From Roseburia sp. (GTDB lineage: Bacteria; Bacillota; Clostridia; Oscillospirales; Ruminococcaceae), in the NCBI GenBank assembly GCA_023666265.1, contig JAMPCH010000014.1, positions 1 to 53,092 on the forward strand: a stretch of DNA of 53,092 nucleotides, given 5' to 3'. A model generated the notes under the pieces. It had not been told where the DNA came from, made no database searches, and saw only the letters and a list, made by a program, of their open reading frames with translations. Every line of letters starts with the position of its first letter. The first letter of the stretch is position 1. Shown in pieces: positions 19,606 to 29,636 of the stretch. The position numbers and the translations under genes are program-made.

Positions 19606-22401
19606 ATGAAAGAACAGCAGGGAGCGTATATCGTAAGACTGGAAGCTAAAGACCTTTGGCTTGTCAGTCATTACAAGAAGGGTGTGGGGTGCGGATATAA
19701 TCTGTATACCCGATCCGGAAAACTAAACTACAACAAATTCAAAGGTGCGTTAGACTATAGTTTGGATTTTCAAAAACTCCAAAAAGTTTACTATAACGTA
19801 TATCGCCGCAGAAATTTCATTGTGCGCCACGAAGGCAAGCAGTATGTTAAGTCAATCATTAGCGTCGATTTTAACTATAGTGTTAAAGAATTTAATCGTG
19901 TCACCTATCTCAGCAAGTATACACACACATCTGCCGACAACAGAGTCAGCGCATATGTAAAGATAGGATATGACTATAGCGACCTGACCTTCAACGACAG
20001 CGTAGCGTATGCCGACGGAGAGCTGGTGGGGGTGATCGTCAATAGTCCGATAGAGTGTCCGTTGGACGAATCGGTACTGGGAAAAGCCTTTAAGTTTGAA
20101 GGCGGCATTTATAAGGCGGCATCCATTCCTACCGTGGTCAGCGTAACACAGCTTCGTGAGTGGATCTATGAAAACGGCTTTGTGTGTGATAATCGCAAGT
20201 ACATACGATATAAGCGCTCAAACGGAAGCAGTCGACTTGGGAAATGTTTATTCATTGACGAGCGACTCTATCATTTGATGGATAAGTGGCAACGATGCGG
20301 ACTGAAGCCGGAGCAATCGGACAGCTTTGACCTCGCCGCCTACGAGGCTTATATCAGCCTCCCACTCAGCTCGATCATCGGAACGGTTCAGATCAAGCCG
20401 GAGAACATTCTGTTGATCAAGGATTTCGAGAGTGTCTTCACCGAAAACATGATCGTAACAAGAGATGTGAACGGAGAACTACGCTCACAGGCAGAGGAGC
20501 ATGAGGTTCACAACAGTATTTGGGACGGGCAGAGCTTACTGGACACTTCCCTATTCGCGGGCTATGAAGATCGCGGCATGCTATTGCTACGTAACCGATT
20601 TTTTAAGTCTTGCTGTTTTCACACGAAAATTCAAGAGTGGTTTCGAGACAACGGAATCACCGAGATTGACCAGTTAAACGGATATACGACAGCGAAGCAC
20701 GTCTCGGACATTAAGCTGATCACTACGCCGAGTAGTATCAAGTATTTAAAATTCGGCACAATGACCAACTGGCTTCTCCGTCTTGATCCGTCGTTTGGGA
20801 TCGTCAAGCACGAAAAATCAACACACATACTCGGCGGAAAGCTGGTTCAAACACACTACCAGCTCATCAATACGCTCCAGATGTCCAAGGAAGAGGTTGA
20901 AGAGCTGATCCAGCCTACCGCACATTTGTTAGAGTCGATGAACGATGATCCCACTGTTGTGAAGCTGTACAACGGATTTGTGCGACGCGACACCGTGTCC
21001 GATTGTTTATATACGAAAAATGACTTGATCTACAACGCCATGAACATAACAGACCGATTCTGTGAAACAAAGATGTACGAGGATTTTAAGTTTGAGCTGA
21101 TCCAATCCATTAAAGACGATATGAAGGCGGGGAAGATTCTGGTACACGGCAACTATTCGGTGCTGTTCGGAAACCCGGTCGAAATGCTCAAAGCCGCAAT
21201 CGGAAAATTTGACGGGACAAGCCAAATCGGAGCCGGTAACATCTTCTGTAAAAATTTTAATTTTGACCGGACGATCCTCGGGAGCAGGTCACCTCATGTA
21301 TGTGCGTCAAACGTTTATCTCGCGACTAACGCATATAACGAGGAGATTGATCGCTACTTTAATCTGAGCAAAGAGATCGTCGCCGTCAATAGTATTGGTG
21401 AGTCGCTCCTCGATCGACTTTCCGGTAGCGACTTTGATTCGGACTCGTGTTTATTGACCGATAATGAGATTTTAATCCACGCGGCACAGAAGAATTATCA
21501 CAAGTTCTTAGTTCCGACGAGCGCGGTCAGCGCAACAAAGCGTGTTCGTAAATATTCGCTACGTGATTTAGCCGACCTTGACACATCGATCAGCCGAAAC
21601 AAAATCGGCGAAATTGTCAATCTCGCGCAAATTCTCACGACGAAATTCTTCACAAATGTGAATAACGGGCAATCGTTTGAAGAGAACGAGGAAATATACA
21701 ATGACATTGTAACGCTTGACGTACTTTCGGGTATTGAGATCGACAAGGCAAAGAAAGAATTTGACGTCGACACATCAAAGGAACTGGATCGAATCCGAAA
21801 GAGATGGCTGGAGCGGGACGAAGACAATAGGGTCATCATGCCGAAATTCCTCGGATATATCGCGAACAAAAAAGGGTATTACGATGCCTCGAAGAAGAAC
21901 TATGCCTATCATCAATCCTCAATGGAATACGTTCAACAGGTCGTGCGTAGTATCAGGCTTCGTCATCGGAAGGATTTTTTGAAGCTCTCCGACGTGTTTA
22001 CGGATGGCTCGTATGACTCCGGAAATGTAAACTACAAAACAAGGAACTCGATCATTTCGGCGGTAGAACAATATAGAGGCTGTCGTATTTATTATTTAAC
22101 ATCGGATGACGTCGACTATCAAGTAAAACGCAACGAATTAAATAAGCTTTATAACAAACTTTTAAACTTTGTCTCCAATAAGGATCTGAACGAAGACACG
22201 ATCATCTCTCTCATTCGGGCATGTGAATCCGATAGACACAAATGGCATCGCGGTACGCTATTTCACATATTGTGTTGCCCTGAAACCGGCTTGATCCATC
22301 GCTTATTTACCGCGTGTCGGCAGGAAAACAGCTTTTTGGAGGAGGCGATTGACGGCGAGATTGTGTTGTTTGACACCCGATACATAAAAATTAAAAAATA
22401 A
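19606..22401 (+). CDS. Single-chain YonO/QDE-like RNA polymerase (932 aa)
   Basis: ATG after GAAGGAGG. Around residue 605-612, LLDRLSGSDFDSDSCLLTDN matches the metal-binding DxDxD loop (consensus DFDGD) of double-psi beta-barrel polymerases of the YonO/crAss-like and eukaryotic RdRP-like lineage; here the Gly is Ser, but the three Asp are kept. Upstream, KILVHGNYSVLFGNPVEMLKAAIGKF and FDGTSQIGAGNIFCKNFNFD fit the preceding barrel (NPVE resembles the polymerase NP-x-x motif). Probably transcribes a subset of phage genes independently of host polymerase. Confidence 0.8.
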   Translation: MKEQQGAYIVRLEAKDLWLVSHYKKGVGCGYNLYTRSGKLNYNKFKGALDYSLDFQKLQKVYYNVYRRRNFIVRHEGKQYVKSIISVDFNYSVKEFNRVTYLSKYTHTSADNRVSAYVKIGYDYSDLTFNDSVAYADGELVGVIVNSPIECPLDESVLGKAFKFEGGIYKAASIPTVVSVTQLREWIYENGFVCDNRKYIRYKRSNGSSRLGKCLFIDERLYHLMDKWQRCGLKPEQSDSFDLAAYEAYISLPLSSIIGTVQIKPENILLIKDFESVFTENMIVTRDVNGELRSQAEEHEVHNSIWDGQSLLDTSLFAGYEDRGMLLLRNRFFKSCCFHTKIQEWFRDNGITEIDQLNGYTTAKHVSDIKLITTPSSIKYLKFGTMTNWLLRLDPSFGIVKHEKSTHILGGKLVQTHYQLINTLQMSKEEVEELIQPTAHLLESMNDDPTVVKLYNGFVRRDTVSDCLYTKNDLIYNAMNITDRFCETKMYEDFKFELIQSIKDDMKAGKILVHGNYSVLFGNPVEMLKAAIGKFDGTSQIGAGNIFCKNFNFDRTILGSRSPHVCASNVYLATNAYNEEIDRYFNLSKEIVAVNSIGESLLDRLSGSDFDSDSCLLTDNEILIHAAQKNYHKFLVPTSAVSATKRVRKYSLRDLADLDTSISRNKIGEIVNLAQILTTKFFTNVNNGQSFEENEEIYNDIVTLDVLSGIEIDKAKKEFDVDTSKELDRIRKRWLERDEDNRVIMPKFLGYIANKKGYYDASKKNYAYHQSSMEYVQQVVRSIRLRHRKDFLKLSDVFTDGSYDSGNVNYKTRNSIISAVEQYRGCRIYYLTSDDVDYQVKRNELNKLYNKLLNFVSNKDLNEDTIISLIRACESDRHKWHRGTLFHILCCPETGLIHRLFTACRQENSFLEEAIDGEIVLFDTRYIKIKK

Positions 22402-22578
22402 AAACTAACAACTTTTTTAGATTAGCCGGTAAAACCTTTTGTTTGCAATCCCGAAAATGCGATCATAGCGCGATTTGTTTGATGCACAAATAACCGTTTG
22501 ATAGGAAAGGGGCGTGGCAACTCTCGCGCATTCATTACACATTACGTACATTTATTTGTAAAAAAGGATTGTAAGGAT

Positions 22579-23577
22579 ATGACTAACAACAAAACATCGT
22601 CTCAGGATTTTTCAACAAAGCAACCAACCGAATCTTTCGATGACTATGCGTTGCGGCTCTATCAGAATCGCAACACATATGGATACAGTCATCGATATAT
22701 CGCGTCATTACTTAATCGGGAAAGCGGACAAAGCAAGGGGGAAAGCGCGTGGCGAAAGTTCTACGCGGGATTTATTCGTGGGGTCAATTACTCTGCTGAG
22801 AAGCAGACTGTCGGACAAAAGCGAATTTTGGCATTATCGGATTTTCACTTCCCTTTCGCCCTTCCCGTATCGACCTTCTCGCAATACGTCGGTACAGAAA
22901 CGTTGGTCTTGAACGGGGACATACTGGACTGTCAGTCCATATCATCCTTCCCAAAATTGTATCGCGTCCCGATCATGGAAGAAATGATCGGCGTTCGAAA
23001 TTATTTGATCGATCTGATCACGCTGATCCAACCGAAAGAAGTGCATATCACGGTCGGCAATCACGAGCATCGGCTGGGAAAATATCTTGCCACGCGTATG
23101 GACACGGATGTGATCGAGCTGATGCCGGACACCTCGCTTGATTATATTGTAACGGACGGCTTCTATCATTATGACAAACGGTTAGGGATCAAGACTTGGT
23201 ATGAGCCGATCACGTCGGTCTTTAAGAACACGGTCATTCACTTTGACGGCGATTGGAAGTGTAAGGTAGGAAAAACGATCTTTTGTCACCCGCTCACCTT
23301 CTCATCGTCGATCATGAAAACCACGGAGAAGGCGGTCAATCACTTCTTCCGAACCGAATCCGACTTTGATGCAGTAGTACTTGGTCACACACACAAGCTC
23401 GGATTTTACCCGCAAGGCAATGTAGCCTTATACGAAATGGGTACTTGTAGCGATGTCTCGCAACTGGATTATATGAACGGAAAGCTAACCGACCCGCAAC
23501 AATCCGGCTTTTTACTCTTGATTCAGAACGAAGACGGGTCTATCAATACAAACGAAACAAAATTAATCAAATTATAA
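22579..23577 (+). CDS. Calcineurin-like metallophosphoesterase (332 aa)
   Basis: Start MTNNKTSSQDFSTKQPTESF; the longer frame from 22498 lacks support. N-terminal ~80 residues look like a small helical DNA-binding region (YGYSHRYIASLLNRESGQSK). Catalytic motifs in order: LALSDFHFP (DxH), VLNGDILDC (GD), ITVGNHEHR (GNHE), IFCHPLTF (H), and VLGHTHKLG (GHxH). All metal ligands are present. Substrate unknown; phage relatives act on nucleic acid ends or phosphate monoesters. Confidence 0.88.
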   Translation: MTNNKTSSQDFSTKQPTESFDDYALRLYQNRNTYGYSHRYIASLLNRESGQSKGESAWRKFYAGFIRGVNYSAEKQTVGQKRILALSDFHFPFALPVSTFSQYVGTETLVLNGDILDCQSISSFPKLYRVPIMEEMIGVRNYLIDLITLIQPKEVHITVGNHEHRLGKYLATRMDTDVIELMPDTSLDYIVTDGFYHYDKRLGIKTWYEPITSVFKNTVIHFDGDWKCKVGKTIFCHPLTFSSSIMKTTEKAVNHFFRTESDFDAVVLGHTHKLGFYPQGNVALYEMGTCSDVSQLDYMNGKLTDPQQSGFLLLIQNEDGSINTNETKLIKL

Positions 23578-23591
23578 GGAGAATTACAACT

Positions 23592-23870
23592 ATGACACTC
23601 AACAAAAAGGAATTTGCGGCGGTCGTCGCGGAGAAAGCGAATTGTACCAAACAGCATGCCGAGGAGATGGTCGACTGTATTATGGGCGCGATCACCGATA
23701 CGCTCGCGGGCGGCGATGAAGTCAAGCTCATCGGATTCGGTACATTCGGCACACGGATCGCCAACGCGCGAAACGGCATCAACCCGCTGAACGGGGAAAC
23801 GATCTCGATTCCCTCGAAGGTAAAGCCCTTCTTCAAGGCGGGCAAAACGCTGAAAGACTCGCTAAACTAA
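23592..23870 (+). CDS. hup: HU-family DNA-binding protein
   Basis: 92 aa, standard HU length. N-terminal helices (LNKKEFAAVVAEKANCTKQHAEEMVDCIMGAIT), GFGTFGTRIANARNGINPLNGETISIPSKVKPFFKAGKTLKDSLN with the beta-arm Asn-Pro at the tip. Likely compacts or bends phage DNA. AAGGAG ribosome site. Confidence 0.95.
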   Translation: MTLNKKEFAAVVAEKANCTKQHAEEMVDCIMGAITDTLAGGDEVKLIGFGTFGTRIANARNGINPLNGETISIPSKVKPFFKAGKTLKDSLN

Positions 23871-23899
23871 TACCTCTCATATATCTTTCCTCTTTTGTA

Positions 23900-23925
23900 G
23901 CGTGAAGCCTTATACGGCTTCGCGC
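23900..23925 (+). terminator. Strong hairpin between HU and the tRNA
   Basis: GCGTGAAGCC/GGCTTCGCGC, ten pairs (one G-T) and a six-base loop, ending two bases before the tRNA. No U-tract; could terminate HU transcription or mark tRNA 5' processing. Confidence 0.6.
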
Positions 23926-23927
23926 AT

Positions 23928-24001
23928 GGCGGGGTAGTGTAATGGTAGCACATCAGACTCATTCCCTGAATATGGCGGTTCAAGTCCGTCCCTCGCAACC
24001 A
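23928..24001 (+). tRNA. tRNA with CAU anticodon (Met or Ile2)
   Basis: D-arm GTGT/GCAC, anticodon loop CTCATTC (CAT at 23960-23962), T-arm GGCGG-TTCAAGT-CCGTC, discriminator A and encoded CCA. The acceptor has a G-A at the first pair, the anticodon stem ends in an A-C mismatch, and base 37 is U instead of the usual purine. Unusual but foldable. The initiator/elongator/lysidine type cannot be told by eye. Confidence 0.75.
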
Positions 24002-24122
24002 ACAATGGTATGGTTTTCGGCGATTTTGCAGACCATTTCAAAAAAACAAAATTGCGAAGCTTTGCTTCATAGAGCTGTCCTTCGGGACGGTTCTTATTCT
24101 TTTTCAGAAAGGAACATGGATC

Positions 24123-25169
24123 GTGGCGACGAGAAAAACATACAGAAAAATCATCACCTCGGACGAAACGTATGAGCATGTAGACGCTTCGACGCGGGAA
24201 CTTGTGGAAGATTTTTTAAGAGACTATAACATCAGAAGTTCGCCGAGATCGGTAGAGATCTATCGCTCCAACTACAGAATATTCCTATGTTGGAATTATC
24301 AATACAATAACAATATCCCGTTTGTGCAAATCAACAAACGACAGCTGAAGCGATTCTTTATTTTTGCTTCCGAAGAGCTGAAGTGGGGGTCGTCGCGCTA
24401 TAAGAATATGTGGAGTTCGTTAAATACGTTCAGCGAGTGGATCGAGAATGTATGCGACGACATTTACCCGAATTTCAGAAACAATGTAAAAAAGATCGAA
24501 AAAGTCCCCAAGAGCGTTGCGCGGGAAAAATCCGTCTTTACAAAGCAAGAGCTGGACGGCTTAATGGAAAAGCTTGCGGCAAAGGGCAAAGTACAAGAGT
24601 GCTGTTTACTGGCTTTAATCATGTCGAGCGGTATGCGGATCTCGGAAGTAGCAAGAATGAGAACAGAATATATCGATCGAAACAACACGGCTTTTGACGG
24701 TTTATTCTTGGAAACGACCAAGCAGATCCAAACCAAGGGACGCGGACAGGACGGCAAGCCGCTTCACAAATATCTGATCAAGGATCTGTTTCTTCCCGCC
24801 TATGAGAAGTGGATGGCGGAGCGAGAGAAGACACTTGTACAATGTGAGAAGGAAGACCACGGCTATATCTTTATAACCGCAAAAGGAGATCCCGCCCAAG
24901 TGTCGACATTCCGCTATTGGATGTCGCGTTGGGATAGCCTTCTCGACGGCGGTAAGCATTGGTACGCGCACGCCGGTAGGCACTTCTGGACATCATACCT
25001 AAGCGCGATCGGGCTGGAGAAGCAATTGATCCAAGAGCTACAGGGGTGGTCGTCCGATACGCTGGTCGATCTCTATGATGACAACACCGCCAAGGATATG
25101 GCTTGGAAGGGACTGGAAAAGCTAAAGAACGAGTTACAGAAGGGGGATGACGCAAATGCCGGCGACTAA
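24123..25169 (+). CDS. Tyrosine recombinase/integrase family
   Basis: 348 aa, GTG start after GAAAGGAA. N-terminal SAM-like core-binding domain (~20-120). Catalytic domain: MSSGMRISEVARM (Arg I), a Lys-bearing strand (TKGRGQDGKPLHKYL), HAGRHFWTSYL (HxxR then His) and LVDLYDD (nucleophile Tyr). All key residues present. Adjacent to a tRNA, the classical attachment site, but also just upstream of the terminase, so it could resolve genome multimers instead of integrating. Confidence 0.85.
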   Translation: MATRKTYRKIITSDETYEHVDASTRELVEDFLRDYNIRSSPRSVEIYRSNYRIFLCWNYQYNNNIPFVQINKRQLKRFFIFASEELKWGSSRYKNMWSSLNTFSEWIENVCDDIYPNFRNNVKKIEKVPKSVAREKSVFTKQELDGLMEKLAAKGKVQECCLLALIMSSGMRISEVARMRTEYIDRNNTAFDGLFLETTKQIQTKGRGQDGKPLHKYLIKDLFLPAYEKWMAEREKTLVQCEKEDHGYIFITAKGDPAQVSTFRYWMSRWDSLLDGGKHWYAHAGRHFWTSYLSAIGLEKQLIQELQGWSSDTLVDLYDDNTAKDMAWKGLEKLKNELQKGDDANAGD

Positions 25170-26133
25170 GTACGGAAAAGGCAGGGGGACTTCCGCGCCC
25201 GCCTCAAAGACAAACAAAAAGCCGGAAACATTCATGTGCTGTCGTTGTAAAAAAGTGATGACGAAAGTACAAGTCAATAAGGAATGCAGTATTGTCAAGT
25301 CGCCTCTTTGGGAGGGAAACGGCTATCGACTCCCCATCTGTAATGATTGTCTCAACTTTTTATACGGATTTTACTTCAGAGCGCTCGGAAACGAGTATGA
25401 CGCTTATCGAAGAATCTGTATGAAATTTGATATTTACTATCATAATGCGATCGTGGATAGCGCGCTCAAGAACGACGCGTCGACCGATCGGATCGCGCCG
25501 TATATCGGTCAACTCAACTTCGCCCGATATCAAGGAAAGACCTATGACAACACGATCGAGGAGGAAGCCAACGAGGAAGCGCCGCAGCCCTCGGAAGAGC
25601 CGACGACAACCGTATCGATCGAAACGGAGATCGAAGAAAAGATCGATCCCGAATTGGAGCTATTCTTTGGACTCGGTTTTAAACAAAAGGAATACGCGTT
25701 TATGGATACGTATTACACGGCGCAAATGAACGAGATCCCGGAGTCCTGTCGGGAAGCGCTCGATGAAACGGTCAGGGATATGAGCCGTTTTAAGGCACTT
25801 CAGGCGCGGGGATTTGAAAGCGGTATTGTAGACGAAATCGATAAGTACAGCACGCTCTTTCAAAAGAGCTTAAAATATAAGGACGACTATATCGCCAAAT
25901 ACAAAAAGACCGAATCGTCTACAACCGAGGATTTGACGATGTCGAACTTGACGGAGATGATCGAAAACTTTTGCCCTGCCGACGTGTATCGAAACAAAGG
26001 CGTTTTCCAAGACGTTGACAGGATCAAAGATTATTTTACACGGTTTGTTGCCAGACCCCTCAAAAATTTCTTCACGGGTTCTCGCGAGATGGATAAGGAG
26101 TTTAACGTAAATGGCTACAACGAAGACGAATGA
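25156..26133 (+). CDS. Zinc-finger protein in the small-terminase position
   Basis: Start at ATG 25156 (MPATKYGKGRG), nine bases after AGGGGG. Residues ~25-70 hold CCRCKKVMTKVQ ... ICNDCLNFLYG, a CxxC ... CxxC zinc ribbon. Long acidic middle (EEEANEEAPQPSEEPTTTVS) and helical C-terminus. It precedes the large terminase with a 23-base overlap; proteins of this layout often act as the DNA-recognition small terminase. Function inferred from position. Confidence 0.6.
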   Translation: MPATKYGKGRGTSAPASKTNKKPETFMCCRCKKVMTKVQVNKECSIVKSPLWEGNGYRLPICNDCLNFLYGFYFRALGNEYDAYRRICMKFDIYYHNAIVDSALKNDASTDRIAPYIGQLNFARYQGKTYDNTIEEEANEEAPQPSEEPTTTVSIETEIEEKIDPELELFFGLGFKQKEYAFMDTYYTAQMNEIPESCREALDETVRDMSRFKALQARGFESGIVDEIDKYSTLFQKSLKYKDDYIAKYKKTESSTTEDLTMSNLTEMIENFCPADVYRNKGVFQDVDRIKDYFTRFVARPLKNFFTGSREMDKEFNVNGYNEDE

Positions 26134-27967
26134 AAAGTGGACATCTCGTGAAAGGATCGTTCGGTTCTTCGACGATCGTCAAAAGCGACTGCATACCTTC
26201 TTCCCGGAAGGAAGCTTTCTCTCCAATCAAACGAACGCAGAAAACGCCCTAATGCTTATTACATACTACCGCAGAAACCTTCATCGGTATGCGACCGAAT
26301 ACCTGAAGATCCCGTTGTATTTATATCAACAGATCCTTTTGTATTTCATGGGGCGCAGTCGGACGATCGTCATTATCGCTTCGCGATGCGCCGCCAAATC
26401 CTTTCTTTTGGGCGTATATGAAATGTGCATCTCATCGCTGTATCCAAACAGCGCTTGCGCGATCGTTTCGAGAACGCTACCGCAGGCGGAGATCATCATC
26501 AGCAAGAAGATCCAAGAGGTACTGGTCGGGATCAGCCCCACGCTCAAACGCGAGATGAACCTGAATAAATGTAAGACCACAACGGGGAAGGCGACGGTAA
26601 AGACCCGAAACGGGTCGACTATATTTTCGGTTGCGCTTTCCGGGAGTGCCAGAGGAAACCGATCTACCAGTAACGTACACGAAGAGGCGAGAGAACTGGA
26701 TGAAAACAAGATCAACGAATTTATCAAGCCTTTTACACAAGCTCGTTCCCGCGCCTTTCTCATGCTTCCCGACTACGACGCCAACGACCCGGAACTGATC
26801 GAGGAGCCAACAGACATTTCGATCAGTTCCAGCATCAGCGACACGCATTGGCTCTATAAACGAGCAAAGGACGCATTTCTCGACTTTTTAAACGGCGGCG
26901 ACTCTTGTATGGTCGCGCTCGATTATTCGGTCGTGCTGAAGCACGGGCTAAAGACCTACAAGGATCTGGCAGGCGCAAAAAGAACAACAGACCCGACGAC
27001 GTGGATGGTCGAGTATGAAAACGCGGTATTGCGCTCCAACGCAAAAGCCTATTTTACTTATGATATGGTAAGAGAGGTACAGACAGAGCGTAAAGCCTTT
27101 TATCCTCGGAAGGTGGACGACTTTGTCAACCAAAAGAAAAATCCTTACGCGATCCCTAAGCAACCCGGCGAGGTACGGATCGTTTCTTGCGATATCGCCT
27201 TCGTTGACCGCGCGGGGAACGATAACTCTTGTTACTCGTGCCTGAGGCTTCTCCCCGAAAACGTCGGCGACGGAAGTGAGACAACACAAATTCAATATCG
27301 CGTCAAGATCCCCTATCTCGAAGCAAAACGCGGCTCGGAAACGCGCAAGCAAGCAATTCGGATACGGCAACTGCACGCCGACTTTGACGCGGATTATATC
27401 GTACTGGATACACGTAACGGCGGCTCAACGATTATGGATTATCTATGCCGCCCGCTTTATGACGACGAGCGGTTTATCGAATACGTCCCGATCAGATGTA
27501 TGAACGACGACGCGCTTAACCGCGCTTGTACCAGTCACACCGCGCAACCGATCGTCTTCGCGATCTCCGCATCATATGCGCTTAATAGTAAGATCGCGAT
27601 CAATTTTAAGGGGATGATGTTAGAGCATCGGATCGATTTATTGATCCCAAAAGATGAAGGCGTGGAAGAACTGCAAAAATACGCGCCCGAGTACCGAGGC
27701 TCGGACAATCCCGATGTCCGTATGTTCTACGAAAAACCGTATCTGGAGACTATGCTTCTGCTCAACGAACTGATCAACCTTGAGGGCGAGCGCAACGAGA
27801 TGGGTATGGTTCGTATCCGCGAACATTCCAATATGACGAAAGACCGATATACCTCGGTCAGCTACGGTGTTTATTTTGCCAGTGAGTTAAGCCGCGACCT
27901 CTTACGGGAAGGAGAAACGCTCTCTTTTTCTACGGCAAGGCGCTGTGTATCTCAACTAAAATTTTAA
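26111..27967 (+). CDS. terL: Terminase large subunit
   Basis: 618 aa DNA-packaging motor. Walker A-like IASRCAAKSFLLGVYE (~95-110, a deviant P-loop as in many TerL), AIVSRTLPQAEIIISKKIQE, Walker B region TSNVHEEARELDENK, then a C-terminal RNase H-like nuclease (VRIVSCDIAFVDRAGNDNSC with catalytic Asp; YIVLDTRNGGSTIMDYL). Ribosome site AAGGAG. Upstream of portal as usual. Confidence 0.92.
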   Translation: MATTKTNEKWTSRERIVRFFDDRQKRLHTFFPEGSFLSNQTNAENALMLITYYRRNLHRYATEYLKIPLYLYQQILLYFMGRSRTIVIIASRCAAKSFLLGVYEMCISSLYPNSACAIVSRTLPQAEIIISKKIQEVLVGISPTLKREMNLNKCKTTTGKATVKTRNGSTIFSVALSGSARGNRSTSNVHEEARELDENKINEFIKPFTQARSRAFLMLPDYDANDPELIEEPTDISISSSISDTHWLYKRAKDAFLDFLNGGDSCMVALDYSVVLKHGLKTYKDLAGAKRTTDPTTWMVEYENAVLRSNAKAYFTYDMVREVQTERKAFYPRKVDDFVNQKKNPYAIPKQPGEVRIVSCDIAFVDRAGNDNSCYSCLRLLPENVGDGSETTQIQYRVKIPYLEAKRGSETRKQAIRIRQLHADFDADYIVLDTRNGGSTIMDYLCRPLYDDERFIEYVPIRCMNDDALNRACTSHTAQPIVFAISASYALNSKIAINFKGMMLEHRIDLLIPKDEGVEELQKYAPEYRGSDNPDVRMFYEKPYLETMLLLNELINLEGERNEMGMVRIREHSNMTKDRYTSVSYGVYFASELSRDLLREGETLSFSTARRCVSQLKF

Positions 27968-27983
27968 GAAAAGGAGGAGAGCT

Positions 27984-29627
27984 ATGTCCGAAAATTTTTC
28001 CGTGTTGTACCGAGGGACGGCGATCGACGATCAACACGTCTTGATCACATCGACCGAGCCGAAGTCTTCGTTTAACTTTAAGGAATACGAAGAAAAGGTC
28101 TTAGCCTCGTCGATGGAAAAATACGGCGATGACGCAAAAACTTATTCGGCGATCGTATCGGAAGAAGGGTCGGGCGCGTCTCTGACGATCGACGATGTTC
28201 ATAAGTTGGCGGTCAACATCAACAGCGATCTAAGCAAGCTGAAACGGGCAAATCAGCATATCTTACAGTACGTATTGACCGACCCATACGCGGGTCGCGC
28301 CTATGAGTGTATCTATGCCAATATCAACACGAGTATTAAACTGAACTACCCCGACAAAGAGGAAGGCGACGACGAAAGCATCATAAGAGACGTACAAAAG
28401 GCGATCGAAGACTTTAATCGAATGATCGACATCGATCGATTTACGCGCGAAGCGATCGCCGGGACGGTACTGGAAGGCAATTATAACACGTATTTACGTA
28501 TCACTTCCGACCCTCAAAATCCCGCAACCGTCACAAGCGTAGCGATCGACCATTATCCTCTGTCTTTATGCTATCAATCGGACTATTATCTGAACGGTGA
28601 AAACGTGTTACAGTTCGAGATCGGCGAGTTACGGAACAAACTACAGAAGCAGTATCCGAAATACCGAAAAACGAAGAAGGCGGTATTTTTTGAAAACCTA
28701 GAGGAAGAAGTCAAGGCGAATTATTCCAACGAGATCTATGAAGCATATATGGGAAAAGAGCAGTATCTGAAGCTCGATCCCGCTATGACATATACGATCA
28801 AGATAAATTCGATGGGAAGGAAGTTTGGCGTTTCACCCTTCTTTAAAGCGCTCAAACCGCTGATCGTCTTGGGGAACATCGAAAAGGCTGATGTCGCCGA
28901 CTCAAAAACACGATCGAAGAAGATCATCTTTCAAAAACTGCGGAAGGAGCTTTTGGGACCGGGCGGTCAGTACAAGGGATTCGCCGAGATGGAATACGCG
29001 CATTCCGCCGCCGCCGAAGCATTACAAACAAATTTCTGTCTGTACACCGCTCCGGCATTCGTAGAAGATCTATCGTATGTCATCGACAATTCCACCAACG
29101 ACAACACCGCGAACACCGTCAAGATCTATACGTCCCGGCTTTTAACAGCGCTGGGCATTAGCTTCGCGGATAGCGAGCTTTCTTCCTTCTCGGCGGCGAA
29201 TATATCGGTCGACCAGCTTATGCGAACGATCAATTCCATTTCCGAACAGGTAGAACAGCTCTTGCGAAAATATTATCAAGTATACTTAAAGGCAATCGGA
29301 TTGCCGCCCGAGCTTGCGCCTACCGTCAAAGTACTTGACTCCGAAATGATGGATTGGGGACTAAGGAAGGAGTTCGCGCAATTCGCGTACAACACACTAA
29401 ATATCTCCCGAGATACGGCTTTCAAACTGGTCGGGCTGGATATTCAGGACGAAAAGACAAAGCGCGAACAGGAAAACTCCGAGGGGTATGACGCGATCTT
29501 TACACCCAGACAGAACGCTTACAACTCGGATGTCAGCAACGTTTCCGCCCAAGCGGGACGACCGCCGAGTTCCGACGACTTAGCAAAGCAAGCTTTTGAC
29601 AAAAGCTATTCCGACAAGGTAAGGTGA
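27984..29627 (+). CDS. Portal protein
   Basis: 547 aa; AAGGAGG site. Position after terL, length, and the pattern of alternating helices and a long stem helix (ISVDQLMRTINSISEQVEQLLRKYYQVYLKAIGL) are typical of portal proteins, which form the dodecameric packaging vertex. The disordered C-terminus (SAQAGRPPSSDDLAKQAFDK) is also usual. Confidence 0.82.
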   Translation: MSENFSVLYRGTAIDDQHVLITSTEPKSSFNFKEYEEKVLASSMEKYGDDAKTYSAIVSEEGSGASLTIDDVHKLAVNINSDLSKLKRANQHILQYVLTDPYAGRAYECIYANINTSIKLNYPDKEEGDDESIIRDVQKAIEDFNRMIDIDRFTREAIAGTVLEGNYNTYLRITSDPQNPATVTSVAIDHYPLSLCYQSDYYLNGENVLQFEIGELRNKLQKQYPKYRKTKKAVFFENLEEEVKANYSNEIYEAYMGKEQYLKLDPAMTYTIKINSMGRKFGVSPFFKALKPLIVLGNIEKADVADSKTRSKKIIFQKLRKELLGPGGQYKGFAEMEYAHSAAAEALQTNFCLYTAPAFVEDLSYVIDNSTNDNTANTVKIYTSRLLTALGISFADSELSSFSAANISVDQLMRTINSISEQVEQLLRKYYQVYLKAIGLPPELAPTVKVLDSEMMDWGLRKEFAQFAYNTLNISRDTAFKLVGLDIQDEKTKREQENSEGYDAIFTPRQNAYNSDVSNVSAQAGRPPSSDDLAKQAFDKSYSDKVR

Positions 29628-29636
29628 GATATATGA

